Shown piece by piece: positions 24,019-33,400 of a stretch of 64,000 bases of DNA (the stretch's first letter is position 1; every line of letters starts with the position of its first letter). A program made the translations under genes and the position numbers. Origin of the DNA: Chitinophagaceae bacterium (lineage in GTDB: Bacteria > Bacteroidota > Bacteroidia > Chitinophagales > Chitinophagaceae); assembly GCA_004173235.1 (NCBI GenBank), contig SEAC01000037.1, forward strand, positions 38,641 through 102,640, in the 5' to 3' direction. The notes under the pieces are model-generated. The model had not been told where the DNA came from. It saw only the letters and a program-made list of their open reading frames with translations, and made no database searches.

Positions 24019-24513
24019 ATGCAAAAGATCTTCCTTTTCGTCCTGCTCTCTATTGCGGGAATGGCCGGCTACGCGCAGGAGCCTGCCCGAACGGCCCCTG
24101 TAGCGCTTACCTGCGTGGAGACCACGATCGGCGGCTGCTTTCCCTTCGGACCTGTAAAGGCCTGTACGCCGATGATCTACCACATCAACGTTTGCTGCCA
24201 GATGCTGCTTGGCGCAACCATCCCGGCCTGTGTATCCACCTCCTGGGCCACCGTCAACCCCGACTACCGGATGCACGGAGAGGCGCCGCCCGAAACCACG
24301 GCTACAACGCTCGAAGCCGTGGTGCTGCGCTATGCCGCGGCAGAGGGAATAAAGGCGTCGGAAATCAGTACATTTACGATAACCGACTGCGCGCCATTCC
24401 AGGGTGCGGATGGCAAGTGGTACGTGATTGCTCCTAACACGTACAAGATCGACAAGACGGAGGCGGGATGGCGGCTCACGGGACTCAACTTTATTGCCCA
24501 CGAAAAACAATAA
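24019..24513 (+). CDS. Secreted Cys-rich protein, 164 aa
   Basis: Signal peptide MQKIFLFVLLSIAGMAGYAQ, then a compact Cys-rich segment (LTCVETTIGGCFPFGPVKACTPMIYHINVCCQMLLGATIPAC written here in parts: six Cys within about 42 residues) and a C-terminal domain with a seventh Cys (ITDCAPFQGADGKWYVIAP). The Cys spacing suggests a disulfide-stabilised knot, which is unusual among the other exported proteins of this window. I recognise no family. One base separates its stop from the start of the RDD gene, so both should be co-transcribed. Confidence 0.72.
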   Translation: MQKIFLFVLLSIAGMAGYAQEPARTAPVALTCVETTIGGCFPFGPVKACTPMIYHINVCCQMLLGATIPACVSTSWATVNPDYRMHGEAPPETTATTLEAVVLRYAAAEGIKASEISTFTITDCAPFQGADGKWYVIAPNTYKIDKTEAGWRLTGLNFIAHEKQ

Positions 24514-24514
24514 T

Positions 24515-25006
24515 ATGCGCAACGCTCCCCTGGCACGCCGCATGGCCGCGGCCCTCGTAGACCTAATCATCCTTAATTTTCTGACCGCCCTCATCGGGCG
24601 AAGCTGGCTCGCCCCCGTGCCGGCTAACCCGGCGCAGCGAATCCGTTTGCCGTGGATATCTTTCGGCTACGAAAGCGGAACGTACCTGCTGGTGTCGGCC
24701 CTGCTGTTCCTGGCGTATTTCTTTCTCTTCGAAAGCGGCACCGCGATGGGGTCGCCCGGCAAAGCCCTGTTCGGCCTGCAATTGGGCAGCGGCGAGGTGG
24801 CCGGGCGTATCCCCGCGGGAAGGGCAGCGGCACGCATCGCAATTCGCTTCCTGTTGCTGGCAACGGGACCGCTGTTGTTGCTGTACCTGCTTTTCACCCG
24901 CCGTGGGCTCTTGCCCCACGACCGCTGGACGGGTGTGCGCGTGGTGCGGCGCGGCCCGGCGCGGGTGATGGCCAAATGGCCGGTAGCAACGCCGCGGCAA
25001 CGCTAG
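24515..25006 (+). CDS. RDD family integral membrane protein
   Basis: 163 residues with the RDD signature: ARRMAAALVDLIILNFLTALIG as first helix with Arg and Asp, a second helix near residue 60-80, GSPGKALFGLQL at the cytoplasmic loop, a third helix (FLLLATGPLLLLYLLF) and LPHDRWTGVRVV at the end. The family is thought to include transporters (some Na+/Li+ antiporters), but most are of unknown function. Start ATG is 1 bp after the upstream stop (TAATATG), suggesting coupling with the Cys-rich secreted protein. Confidence 0.85.
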   Translation: MRNAPLARRMAAALVDLIILNFLTALIGRSWLAPVPANPAQRIRLPWISFGYESGTYLLVSALLFLAYFFLFESGTAMGSPGKALFGLQLGSGEVAGRIPAGRAAARIAIRFLLLATGPLLLLYLLFTRRGLLPHDRWTGVRVVRRGPARVMAKWPVATPRQR

Positions 25007-25082
25007 CTGTCGTGGCTGCGGTAGTTGGTGCTTCCGCGGGTAGCCAATGCATCTGGCGCCACTCCGGGTGTACCTTTCAACA

Positions 25083-25454
25083 ATGTATGTCTTTCTCCGT
25101 ACGCTAATGGCATTGCTTTATATCGCGGCGGGGATCAACCACTTCTGGCACCCTGCGCCTTACCTCGCCATCTTGCCGCTGTGGCTTCCGGCGCACGAAG
25201 CGCTTGTTGCCCTGAGTGGCGTCGCGGAGATCGTGCTGGGCCTCGGCTTCTTGTTCCGGCCCACGCGGCGCCTTGCCGCCTGGGGCATCATCCTGCTGCT
25301 GATTGCCGTTTTCCCGGCCAACATCCAGATGGCGCTCAACTACTACCGCGCCGATCACCCGCGCCTCTGGGGCGCGTTGCTGCGGCTGCCAGTGCAGGCG
25401 TTGTTGATCTGGTGGGCATGGGTGTATACGAAGGAAAGAGCTCCGCGCACCTAG
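25083..25454 (+). CDS. DoxX family membrane protein
   Basis: 123 residues, four hydrophobic helices: FLRTLMALLYIAAGINHF, ALVALSGVAEIVLGLGFLF, LAAWGIILLLIAVFPANIQMAL and LLRLPVQALLIWWAWVYT. The AAGINHFWHP motif after the first helix and the second-helix Glu are typical of DoxX/MauE-like proteins with roles near quinones or thiol redox; the exact role is unknown. The ATG at 25083 gives MYVFLRTLMALLYI; the upstream frame from 25047 is unlikely. It follows the RDD gene by 76 bp and may be in the same unit. Confidence 0.85.
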   Translation: MYVFLRTLMALLYIAAGINHFWHPAPYLAILPLWLPAHEALVALSGVAEIVLGLGFLFRPTRRLAAWGIILLLIAVFPANIQMALNYYRADHPRLWGALLRLPVQALLIWWAWVYTKERAPRT

Positions 25455-25543
25455 AGATGTCATTACACCGCGCCTCGCGAACTACAAACTCTCCTTCGAC
25501 GGCGCTCAGGATGACAGCTGTCACGCTGAGCGCAATCGAAGCG

Positions 25544-26536
25544 TCAATACGCCCACTTCACCAACGTCGCGCCCCACGTGAACCCACCGCCGAACGCAGC
25601 CAGCACGATGTTGTCGCCTTTGTTGAGCTGGTTCTTCCATTCCCAGAGGCAAAGGGGGATGGTGGCCGCCGTGGTATTGCCGTACTTCTGGATGTTGAGC
25701 ATCACCTTGGCGGGGTCGAGGCCGATGCGGGCCGCGGTGGCGTCGATGATGCGCTTGTTGGCCTGGTGCGGCACCAGCCATGCGATGTCGTCGCCGGTCA
25801 TGCCGTTGCGCTCGAGGAGCTCGGCGCTCACGTCGGCCATGCCCTTCACGGCAAACTTGAATACAGTTTGTCCTTCCTGGTAGATGTAGTGTTCTTTATT
25901 GGCCACCGTTTCGGCGCTTGGAGGCTTCACCGAGCCACCTGCCTTCATGTGGAGGAACTCGCGGCCGGCGCCGTCCGACTTCAGGATGGAGTCGAGGATG
26001 CCGAAGCCGTCGTTGTTGGGCTCGAGCAGCACGCCCGCGGCGCCGTCGCCAAAAATGATGCAGGTCTGGCGGTCGCTATAGTCTACGATGGCGCTCATTT
26101 TATCGGCACCGATGATGATTACTTTCTTATAGCGGCGGCTCTCGATGAGTGCGGCACCGGTGGTGAGGGCGAAGAGGAAGCCCGAGCAGGCGGCCTCGAG
26201 GTCGAAGCCCCAGGCGTTTTTGCAGCCGGCCTTGTCGGCAACGATGTTGGCCGTGGCCGGAAACACCATGTCGGGCGTTACCGTGGCCACGATGATGCAG
26301 TCGATCTCGGCGGGGGAGATGCCGCGCTTTTCGCAGATCTGCCTGATCACCGGAACGCACATATCCGAAGTGCCGAGGCCGTCTCCTTTAAGGATGCGGC
26401 GCTCTTCGATACCTGTACGGCTGCGGATCCACTCGTCGTTGGTGTCCACCATCTTCTCCAGGTCGGCGTTTGTAAGCTTGGTTTCGGGAACAAACCCACC
26501 GACAGCGGTGATGGCTGCGTTGATTTTTTGGATCAT
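25544..26536 (-). CDS. fabH: Beta-ketoacyl-ACP synthase III (FabH)
   Basis: 330-residue condensing enzyme that starts fatty-acid synthesis from an acyl-CoA and malonyl-ACP. The catalytic triad is Cys117 (EAACSGF), His257 (VPHQANKRI) and Asn287 (KYGNTTAAT), with the CoA/ACP motif GGGFTWGA at the end. Standard length. It stands apart from other fab genes here. TACCTTTA, 7 of 8 to the -7 consensus, lies 6 nt before the ATG, suggesting a leaderless or near-leaderless mRNA. Confidence 0.95.
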   Translation of the reverse strand: MIQKINAAITAVGGFVPETKLTNADLEKMVDTNDEWIRSRTGIEERRILKGDGLGTSDMCVPVIRQICEKRGISPAEIDCIIVATVTPDMVFPATANIVADKAGCKNAWGFDLEAACSGFLFALTTGAALIESRRYKKVIIIGADKMSAIVDYSDRQTCIIFGDGAAGVLLEPNNDGFGILDSILKSDGAGREFLHMKAGGSVKPPSAETVANKEHYIYQEGQTVFKFAVKGMADVSAELLERNGMTGDDIAWLVPHQANKRIIDATAARIGLDPAKVMLNIQKYGNTTAATIPLCLWEWKNQLNKGDNIVLAAFGGGFTWGATLVKWAY

Positions 26537-26542
26537 AGGGGG

Positions 26543-26550
26543 TAAAGGTA
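26543..26550 (-). promoter_or_regulatory. -7-like box TACCTTTA, 6 nt before the fabH ATG
   Basis: 7 of 8 to TAnnTTTG on the minus strand, separated by CCCCCT from the ATG at 26536. Confidence 0.45.
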
Positions 26551-26570
26551 AGGTAAGAAAAAAAGGTTTG

Positions 26571-26694
26571 GAACCGCGAAGAAAACAAGGAGCTAAGCTT
26601 TTCGCTAAGCGCTGTTGTGCTGCTCGCGAATCACCAGGTGTTGTTATCTTAGCTTCGCGTAACGACTTGTTTCCTTCTTTTCTTCGCGGTTACG
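26571..26694. repeat. Imperfect inverted repeat between fabH and ruvA
   Basis: Left arm AACCGCGAAGAAAACAAGGA (from 26573) faces TTCCTTCTTTTCTTCGCGGTT (ending near 26691) with about 75 bp between. Short CGCGAAG/CTTCGCG words recur inside. Divergent spacer; no coding signal. Confidence 0.6.
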
Positions 26695-26735
26695 ACCCTT
26701 CGTCGCTTTCCCCCAGCCTTTCTCTTCTTTCCTCC

Positions 26736-26743
26736 TATATTCG
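26736..26743 (+). promoter_or_regulatory. -7-like box TATATTCG, 5 nt before the ruvA ATG
   Basis: 7 of 8 to TAnnTTTG; CGGGT separates it from the ATG at 26749. Confidence 0.45.
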
Positions 26744-26748
26744 CGGGT

Positions 26749-27345
26749 ATGATCGCATTTCTCAAGGGCGACTTTGTGCGGAAAACCCCGGCGTCGGTAT
26801 ACGTGGAAGTGACAGGGGTAGGGTATGAAGTGCATATCAGCCTCCACACCTATTCGGCCATCCAGGAGCTGGAGAAGGGCGTGCTGTACACCCATCTTTT
26901 GGTGCGCGAAGACGCGCATATCCTGTACGGATTTGCCGGGGAAGGCGAGCGCGAGCTCTTTCGCCTGCTCCTGGGCGTGTCGGGCGTAGGCGCCTCCACG
27001 GCCCGCGTGATGCTTTCGTATCTCAAGCCCGAAGAACTGGGTCGCGCCATCGCCAACGGCGACGCAAGGCAGCTGGAGCGCGTGAAGGGAATCGGCCGCA
27101 AAACCGCCGAGCGCATCGTGCTCGAGCTTCGCGAAAAGCTGGTCAAAAACCCCGTGGAAACGGGCGCCGCCACCCAAAATATATCGCCCTGGAAAGGCAA
27201 TAGTTTGGAGACCGATGCGTTAAATGCCCTGGTGGCCCTTGGCATCGCCCGCACTGCGGCCGATGCGGCCGTGCGCAAGGTCGTAGCCCAAAGCCCCGAC
27301 CTGAGCGTGGAAGACGTCATCAAGAAAGCCCTCCAAAGCCTGTAA
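26749..27345 (+). CDS. ruvA: Holliday junction branch migration protein RuvA
   Basis: 198-residue subunit that binds four-way junctions and loads the RuvB motor. Domain I is the OB fold (MIAFLKGDFVRKTPASVYVEVTGVGYEV), domain II has the two helix-hairpin-helix motifs (LLLGVSGVGASTARVML and LERVKGIGRKTAERIVLEL), and domain III (ALNALVALGIARTAADAAV) contacts RuvB. Full length and intact. It is followed 60 bp later by sprA, a ruvA-sprA order I associate with Bacteroidota in general. Confidence 0.96.
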   Translation: MIAFLKGDFVRKTPASVYVEVTGVGYEVHISLHTYSAIQELEKGVLYTHLLVREDAHILYGFAGEGERELFRLLLGVSGVGASTARVMLSYLKPEELGRAIANGDARQLERVKGIGRKTAERIVLELREKLVKNPVETGAATQNISPWKGNSLETDALNALVALGIARTAADAAVRKVVAQSPDLSVEDVIKKALQSL

Positions 27346-27405
27346 GAACCGACTGCATCACTGCCGAGAACCAATTGATTCACGCTAATTGACTGAGAGA
27401 ACCAC

Positions 27406-30400
27406 TTGAACCGTCGAAAAAACCTGTCCGCACGCTGGCTTTGCGTAGCCCTCCTGCTTGTCGTATGTACCGGTAGTGCATTTGCACGTACACCCGGCAC
27501 CGGCTTTTGGCAGCAGCAGCCCACCGATTCCGTGCCCGGCAAAGACACCTCGCTCCGCTATCCCATCGCCGACCGCCGCGGGGACCCTTACAATTTCAAC
27601 AACGGCCATCCTCTCGACCTGAAGGACACCGGCTACGTGAAGCGGACCGTTGAATACGATCCCAAAACGAAGCAATACTACGTGGTGGAAAAGATCGGCA
27701 ACCGCTACTACCGCACGCCGATGACCTACTCCATGGAAGAGTTCCGCCGCCTGCAGGCACGCCGCGACGAGCAGGAATACTTCCGGCGCCGCGCCAACAC
27801 GCTGTTCTCACTGAACAACCGCAAGGCCAGGCCCACTTTCGGCTTTTCGAAAGACTGGATGAACCGCATCACCGGCAACGGCAAGGTTTCGATCAACCCT
27901 TCGGGATACGTTGATATCGCCGCCGGCTACCAGGGCCAGAAGATCAACAACCCCACGCTGCCCGAACGCGCACGCCGCAACGGCGGCCTCGACTTCCAGA
28001 TGAATGCGCAGATGCAGGTGGATGCCAACATCGGCGACAAGATCAAGCTGCCCATCAACTACAACACGCAGGCAAACTTCGATTTCGAAAACCAGCTCAA
28101 GCTCGATTACCAGGGCAAGAGCGACGAGATCCTCAAGGTGCTGCAGGCGGGTAACGTCAACTTTACCTCCAAAGGAACACTCATCCCGGGCGCCCAATCG
28201 CTGTTCGGTATCAAAACGCAGCTGCAGTTCGGAAAACTCTACGTGAGCACCGTGCTGGCAAACCAGCGCTCGCAGCGCCAGAGCGCCAACATGCAGGGCT
28301 CGGCGGCCACGGCTCCGTTCAACATCCGCGCCGACGAATACGAAGAGAACCGCCACTTCCTGATGGGGCAGTACTTCCGGCACAACTACAACACCGCGCT
28401 GGCCAACCTGCCCATTGTAAAGAGCAACGTTCAGATCACGCGCGTGGAAGTGTGGATCACCAACCGCACCGGCGCCACCACCAACACGCGCGACATCGTG
28501 GCGCTGATGGACCTCGGCGAGGTGACCCCCTTTGGCCTGCCTTCTACCGTGGGTCTTCCCAACAACACCAACGGCTCGTTGTATACGTTGCTGAACAATA
28601 CGCCGAACGCGCGCAACTCCGCCACGGCAACGTCGGCGCTGGTGGGCCTCGGTCTTCAGCCCGTGCAGGATTTCGAAAAGACCTTCGCACGCAAGCTGCA
28701 GCCTACCGACTTCACCTTCAATACGCAGCTGGGTTACCTCTCGCTCAACCAGCCGCTGCTGCCCGACGAAGTGCTGGGCGTGGCATACGAATACACCTTC
28801 AACGGCAAGCGCTACCAGGTGGGTGAATTCTCGCAGGACATCCCCCCGGATTCTTCCGGCAACTCGCAGAAAGTGCTGTTCCTGAAAATGCTGAAGGCCA
28901 CTTCGCAGCGCCCGGGTCTTCCCATCTGGCAACTGATGATGAAGAACGTGTATACCGTGGGTTATGGCGCACTGCAGCGTGAAGATTTCAAGCTCGACGT
29001 GGTATACGAACAGCCATCGCTGGGCGAAAAGCGCTACCTGCCGTTGAAAGACACCGTTGCCGGCATCACGCCCACTGTGCGCGATCCTTACATCGGTGTG
29101 CCAATGCTTCAGCTGTTGCGCCTCGACCGACTCAACAACCAGAACGACCCGCAGCCCAACGGCGTGTTCGACTATATCGAAGGCATAACTGTAGTATCCG
29201 CGCAGAGCCGCATTATCTTCCCTGTGCTCGAGCCGTTCGGCCGCGACCTGGAGTATGCTTTCAAGGATGGACCGCCCACCAACGTGGATTCGATCCGCCG
29301 GCACTACCTCTATTACCCGCTGTACGACACTATCAAAGCCATTGCGCAGACCTACGCCAACCTCAACCGCTATAAGCTGGTGGGGAAGTCGAAGCAGGCC
29401 AACAACGTAGACTACCAGCTTGGCTTCAACATCCCGCGCGGCTCTGTAACAGCCGTGGCCGGTGGCCGCGTGTTGCAGGAAGGCGTCGACTACGAGATCA
29501 ACTACGACCTCGGTACGCTGCACGTTATCAACCCCGCCATCATCCAGAGCGGCATTCCCGTACAAATACAGTTCGAGAACAACGCCACCTTCGGGTTGCA
29601 GCAACGCAACTATATGGCGTTGCGCCTCGACTACCTCGCCAGCAAATACCTCACCGTTGGTGGTACCATGGTGCGGTTGAGCGAGCGGCCCTTCTTCACC
29701 AAGCAGCAGTATGGCGAAGACCCGATCCGCAACACGATGTATGGCGTCGACTTCGACTACCGCAAAGATGTGCCGCGCCTCTCGCGCCTGCTGGACAAGC
29801 TGCCTTTTTATAGTACAAAGGCTATGTCGAGCATTACGGCCTATGGTGAAGCGGCGATGCTGCAGCCGGGCCACGCTCCGCAGATCGGTAAGGGCAACGA
29901 AGGCGTTATTTACATCGACGACTTCGAAGGCACCCGCTCCGCCATCGACCTGCGCTTCCCGCTTTCGAGCTGGACGCTCGCTTCCACTCCGCAGGGCGCG
30001 AAGGACATCAACGGCAACCCCATCCTCACCGAAGGAAGCCTCTCCAACGACCTGCGCTACAACGACAACCGCGCGAAGCTGGCCTGGTACAACATCGAGC
30101 CGGTGCTGCAGGAAAAGAGCAATCCCAACAACCCGCTGCAGCGCAACCTCGAAGAACTTTCGAAGCCGCAGGTGCGCCAGGTGTTTCAGAACGAGATCTT
30201 CCCCAAGCGCACCCTCGACGTGGGCCAGGGCATCCTCACCACCTTCGACCTTTCTTATTATCCAAAGGAGAAGGGACCGTATAACTACAATGTGACGACG
30301 GGAGCCATAACCATCAATAATGGGCTGGCGCGGCCGAAGGAAGCCTGGGGCGGCATCATGCGCTCCATCGACCAGACGGACTTCGAGACCGGCAACATTG

Positions 30401-33400
30401 AGTTCATCGAATTCTGGATGCAGGATCCGTTCATCGGAAGGCCCGGCAACAACGGTGGCGACCTCTATTTCAACCTCGGCAACATTTCGGAAGACGTGCT
30501 GCGCGACGGCCGCCGACAATATGAGAACGGCCTGCCTTCACCGTCGCAGCCCGCCGTGCCGACCGACGAAACGGTGTGGGGCCGCGTGCCGCGCAACCCG
30601 CAACAGGTGACCAATGCCTTCTCCAACGACCCCGCCGACCGCCCCTTCCAGGACGTAGGTTTCGACGGCCTCCCCGACAGCGCGGAAGTGCGCAAGTTCA
30701 CTCCCTACCTGCAGCAACTGCCGGCAGCAGGTGTGGGCGCTGCAGCCGTGCAGGCCGCGCAGGCAGACCCGTCGAACGACAACTTCCGTCACTACCGCGA
30801 CCAGAGCTTTGCCGACAACACCGGCATCATGGAGCGCTATAAGAATATCAACAACCCACAGGGCAACTCGCCGGTGGCCAACAGTGCCGACCAGTTCTCC
30901 TCGGCCTTCACGCTCTACCCCGACCAGGAAGAACTGAACCGCGATAACACGCTCAACGAAAACGAGGCTTACTTCCAGTACCACGTGCGGCTCGAACCGA
31001 ATATGCTCGTGGGTACGAACTATATCACCGACAAGCGTACCGTAGATGTACGGTTGGCCAGCGGCGCCACCCGTGCCGAATCGTGGTACCTGTTCCGAAT
31101 TCCCATTCAAAGCTATTTCTACAAAACTCCGAACATCCCCGACTTCAAGTCGATCCGCTTTATCCGGATGTTCCTCCACGGCTTTGAAGACACGCTCACG
31201 GCGCGCTTCGGCAAGCTCGAACTCGTGCGCAACCAATGGCGCAAATTCACCAACGAGATCGACACCGTAGGCAACCTTTCGCAACCCCGTGTTTCTACAA
31301 CTACCTCGGAAGTGCTTGCCGTGAACCTCGAAGAGAACGACCAGCGGTATCCGATCGTATACCGCACGCCCCCCGGCATCGAGCGCCAGCAGCAGCTTTC
31401 CAACAACAACGTGCAGTTGCTTCAAAACGAGCAGGCGCTCAGCTTGCGTGTGTGCGGCCTCCAGCCCAACGATGCACGCGGTGTTTTCAAAACGCTCAAC
31501 ATGGACCTGCGCCAGTACGGCAGCCTGTCGATGTTCATTCACGCCGAAAGCTCCACCTCGCCGGGCAGCGACATCAAGGACGGTGAAACGCAGGCGGTGA
31601 TCCGTATCGGCTCCGACTTCGTGAGCAACTACTACGAGATCAAGATACCGCTGAAGGTGACGCCCTGGGGCACGAAAGACTCCGCCGGCATCTGGCCTTC
31701 CATCAACAGCCTCGACCTGAACCTCGATGACCTGGCGCGTGTGAAGATGGCGCGTAACCGCGCGAGCATTTCGCCGTCGCAATACTGGAGCACCGACTTC
31801 AACGGCAAGTCGTTTGCCATCATCGGCAACCCGAACCTCGGCGAGGTGCGCGGCATCCTGCTGGGTGTGCGCAACCGAAAAACCGAGCCGGTGTGCGCCG
31901 AAGTGTGGTTCAACGAACTCCGCCTGTCGCGCCTCGATGAGAAAGGCGCCTGGGCTGCGCTCGGCCGCGTGGATGTGCGCCTTGCCGACCTCGGCTCGCT
32001 GTCGATCGCAGGTTCCTATAAGACCAAAGGATTCGGTACGCTCGAGCAGCGTGTAAACGAACGCGCGCGCGAAGACTTCTACCAATACGACGTGGCCGCC
32101 AACCTCGATCTCGGAAAGCTGATACCGAAGAAGGCCGCCATCGAAATACCGGTATATGTTGGTGTGACGAAATCTGTAGCCACGCCGGAGTACGATCCTT
32201 ACGACCTCGACATCAAACTGAAAGAGAAGCTGGCCGAGGCACCGCAGGACCAGCGTGATTCGATCCGCACCAATGCGGTGGATCAGACCACGATCAAAAC
32301 GGTCAACTTTACCAACGTGCGCAAGCGCAAGACCAATGGCAAGCCTTCGCAACCCTGGGACATCTCCAACATCAACCTGAATTATTCCTACACCCACCAG
32401 GAACATTCCAACCCGATCATCGAGTCGGACGACATACGCCGCACCCGCGCTGCCGTTGGCTACAACTTTGCGCCGCAGCCGAAGTACGTGGAGCCGTTGA
32501 AAAACCTCGTGAAGTCGCGTTCGCCGTGGCTCGCGTTCATCCGCGATTTCAACTTCAACTACAAGCCGCAAGTAGGCTTCAAGGCCGATGTGTTCCGCCA
32601 GTTTGGAGCGCTGCGTCCGCGCAATGTGGGTGGTGATGACTACAAGATTCCGGAGACCTACGACAAGCGCTTTACGTTCGACCGCTACTACACGCTGCGT
32701 TGGGACCTGACGCGTTCGCTGCTGCTGGACTTCAGCTCGGTGAACAATGCGATCGTGGACGAGCCTTATGGTCGTTTGAACCAGGAGCAGAAGGACACGG
32801 TTGCACAAAACTTCTGGAAGGGCGGGCGTACGACGCACTACTCGCAAACCGGAACGATGACATATAACCTTCCCACGTCGAAGTTCCCCATCCTCGACTG
32901 GACGCAGGCGACCGTGTCGTACACCGCACGCTACGAGTGGATCGGCAATTCACTCCTCGCCCGCACCAATGGCGTTAACCTCGGTAACAAATTGCTCAAC
33001 GGGCAAACGAAGAACGTGAACACCACGTTCAACTTCGACCAGCTGTATAATAAGGTGAAGTTCCTGCGCACGATGTATGCATCGCAAGGCCAGCCACGCC
33101 AGCGGCCCAACCCTGCGGCCGGCGGCAAAGGTGGCGGCAAGGATTCGGTGCGCCAGGCCCCGCAGCCACGCGTGCAGCAGCCCGGCTCTATTGCGCCCGT
33201 ACCGCGCTTCCTCCTGGGGCTTGCAACTGCGCTCAAGCGGGTAGGTGTGCAGTATACTGCCGATGCGGGAACGCTGCTGCCGGGCTACCTCGACAGCGCG
33301 CGCAACCTCGGTATGAACTTCCGCAGCAATGCGCCGGGTTGGAAATACATCCTCGGCTACCAGCCCGATACCAGCGACATCAACATTCTCGGCAACCGCG

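Noticed and set aside
23422..24594. 390-residue minus frame including the VOC gene
   Set aside because: Only the part from 23838 down matches a VOC protein. The upstream part is antisense to the Cys-rich secreted gene and is just open by chance.
24428..25006. Longer RDD frame starting inside the preceding gene
   Set aside because: The extra N-terminus is Arg-rich and out of place before a membrane helix. The ATG at 24515 directly after the upstream stop is the natural start.
27808..32847. Two long antisense frames (903 and 769 residues) opposite sprA
   Set aside because: GC-rich coding sequence commonly leaves antisense frames open. The frames are rich in His, Val, Arg without any recognisable domain; sprA is intact on the other strand.
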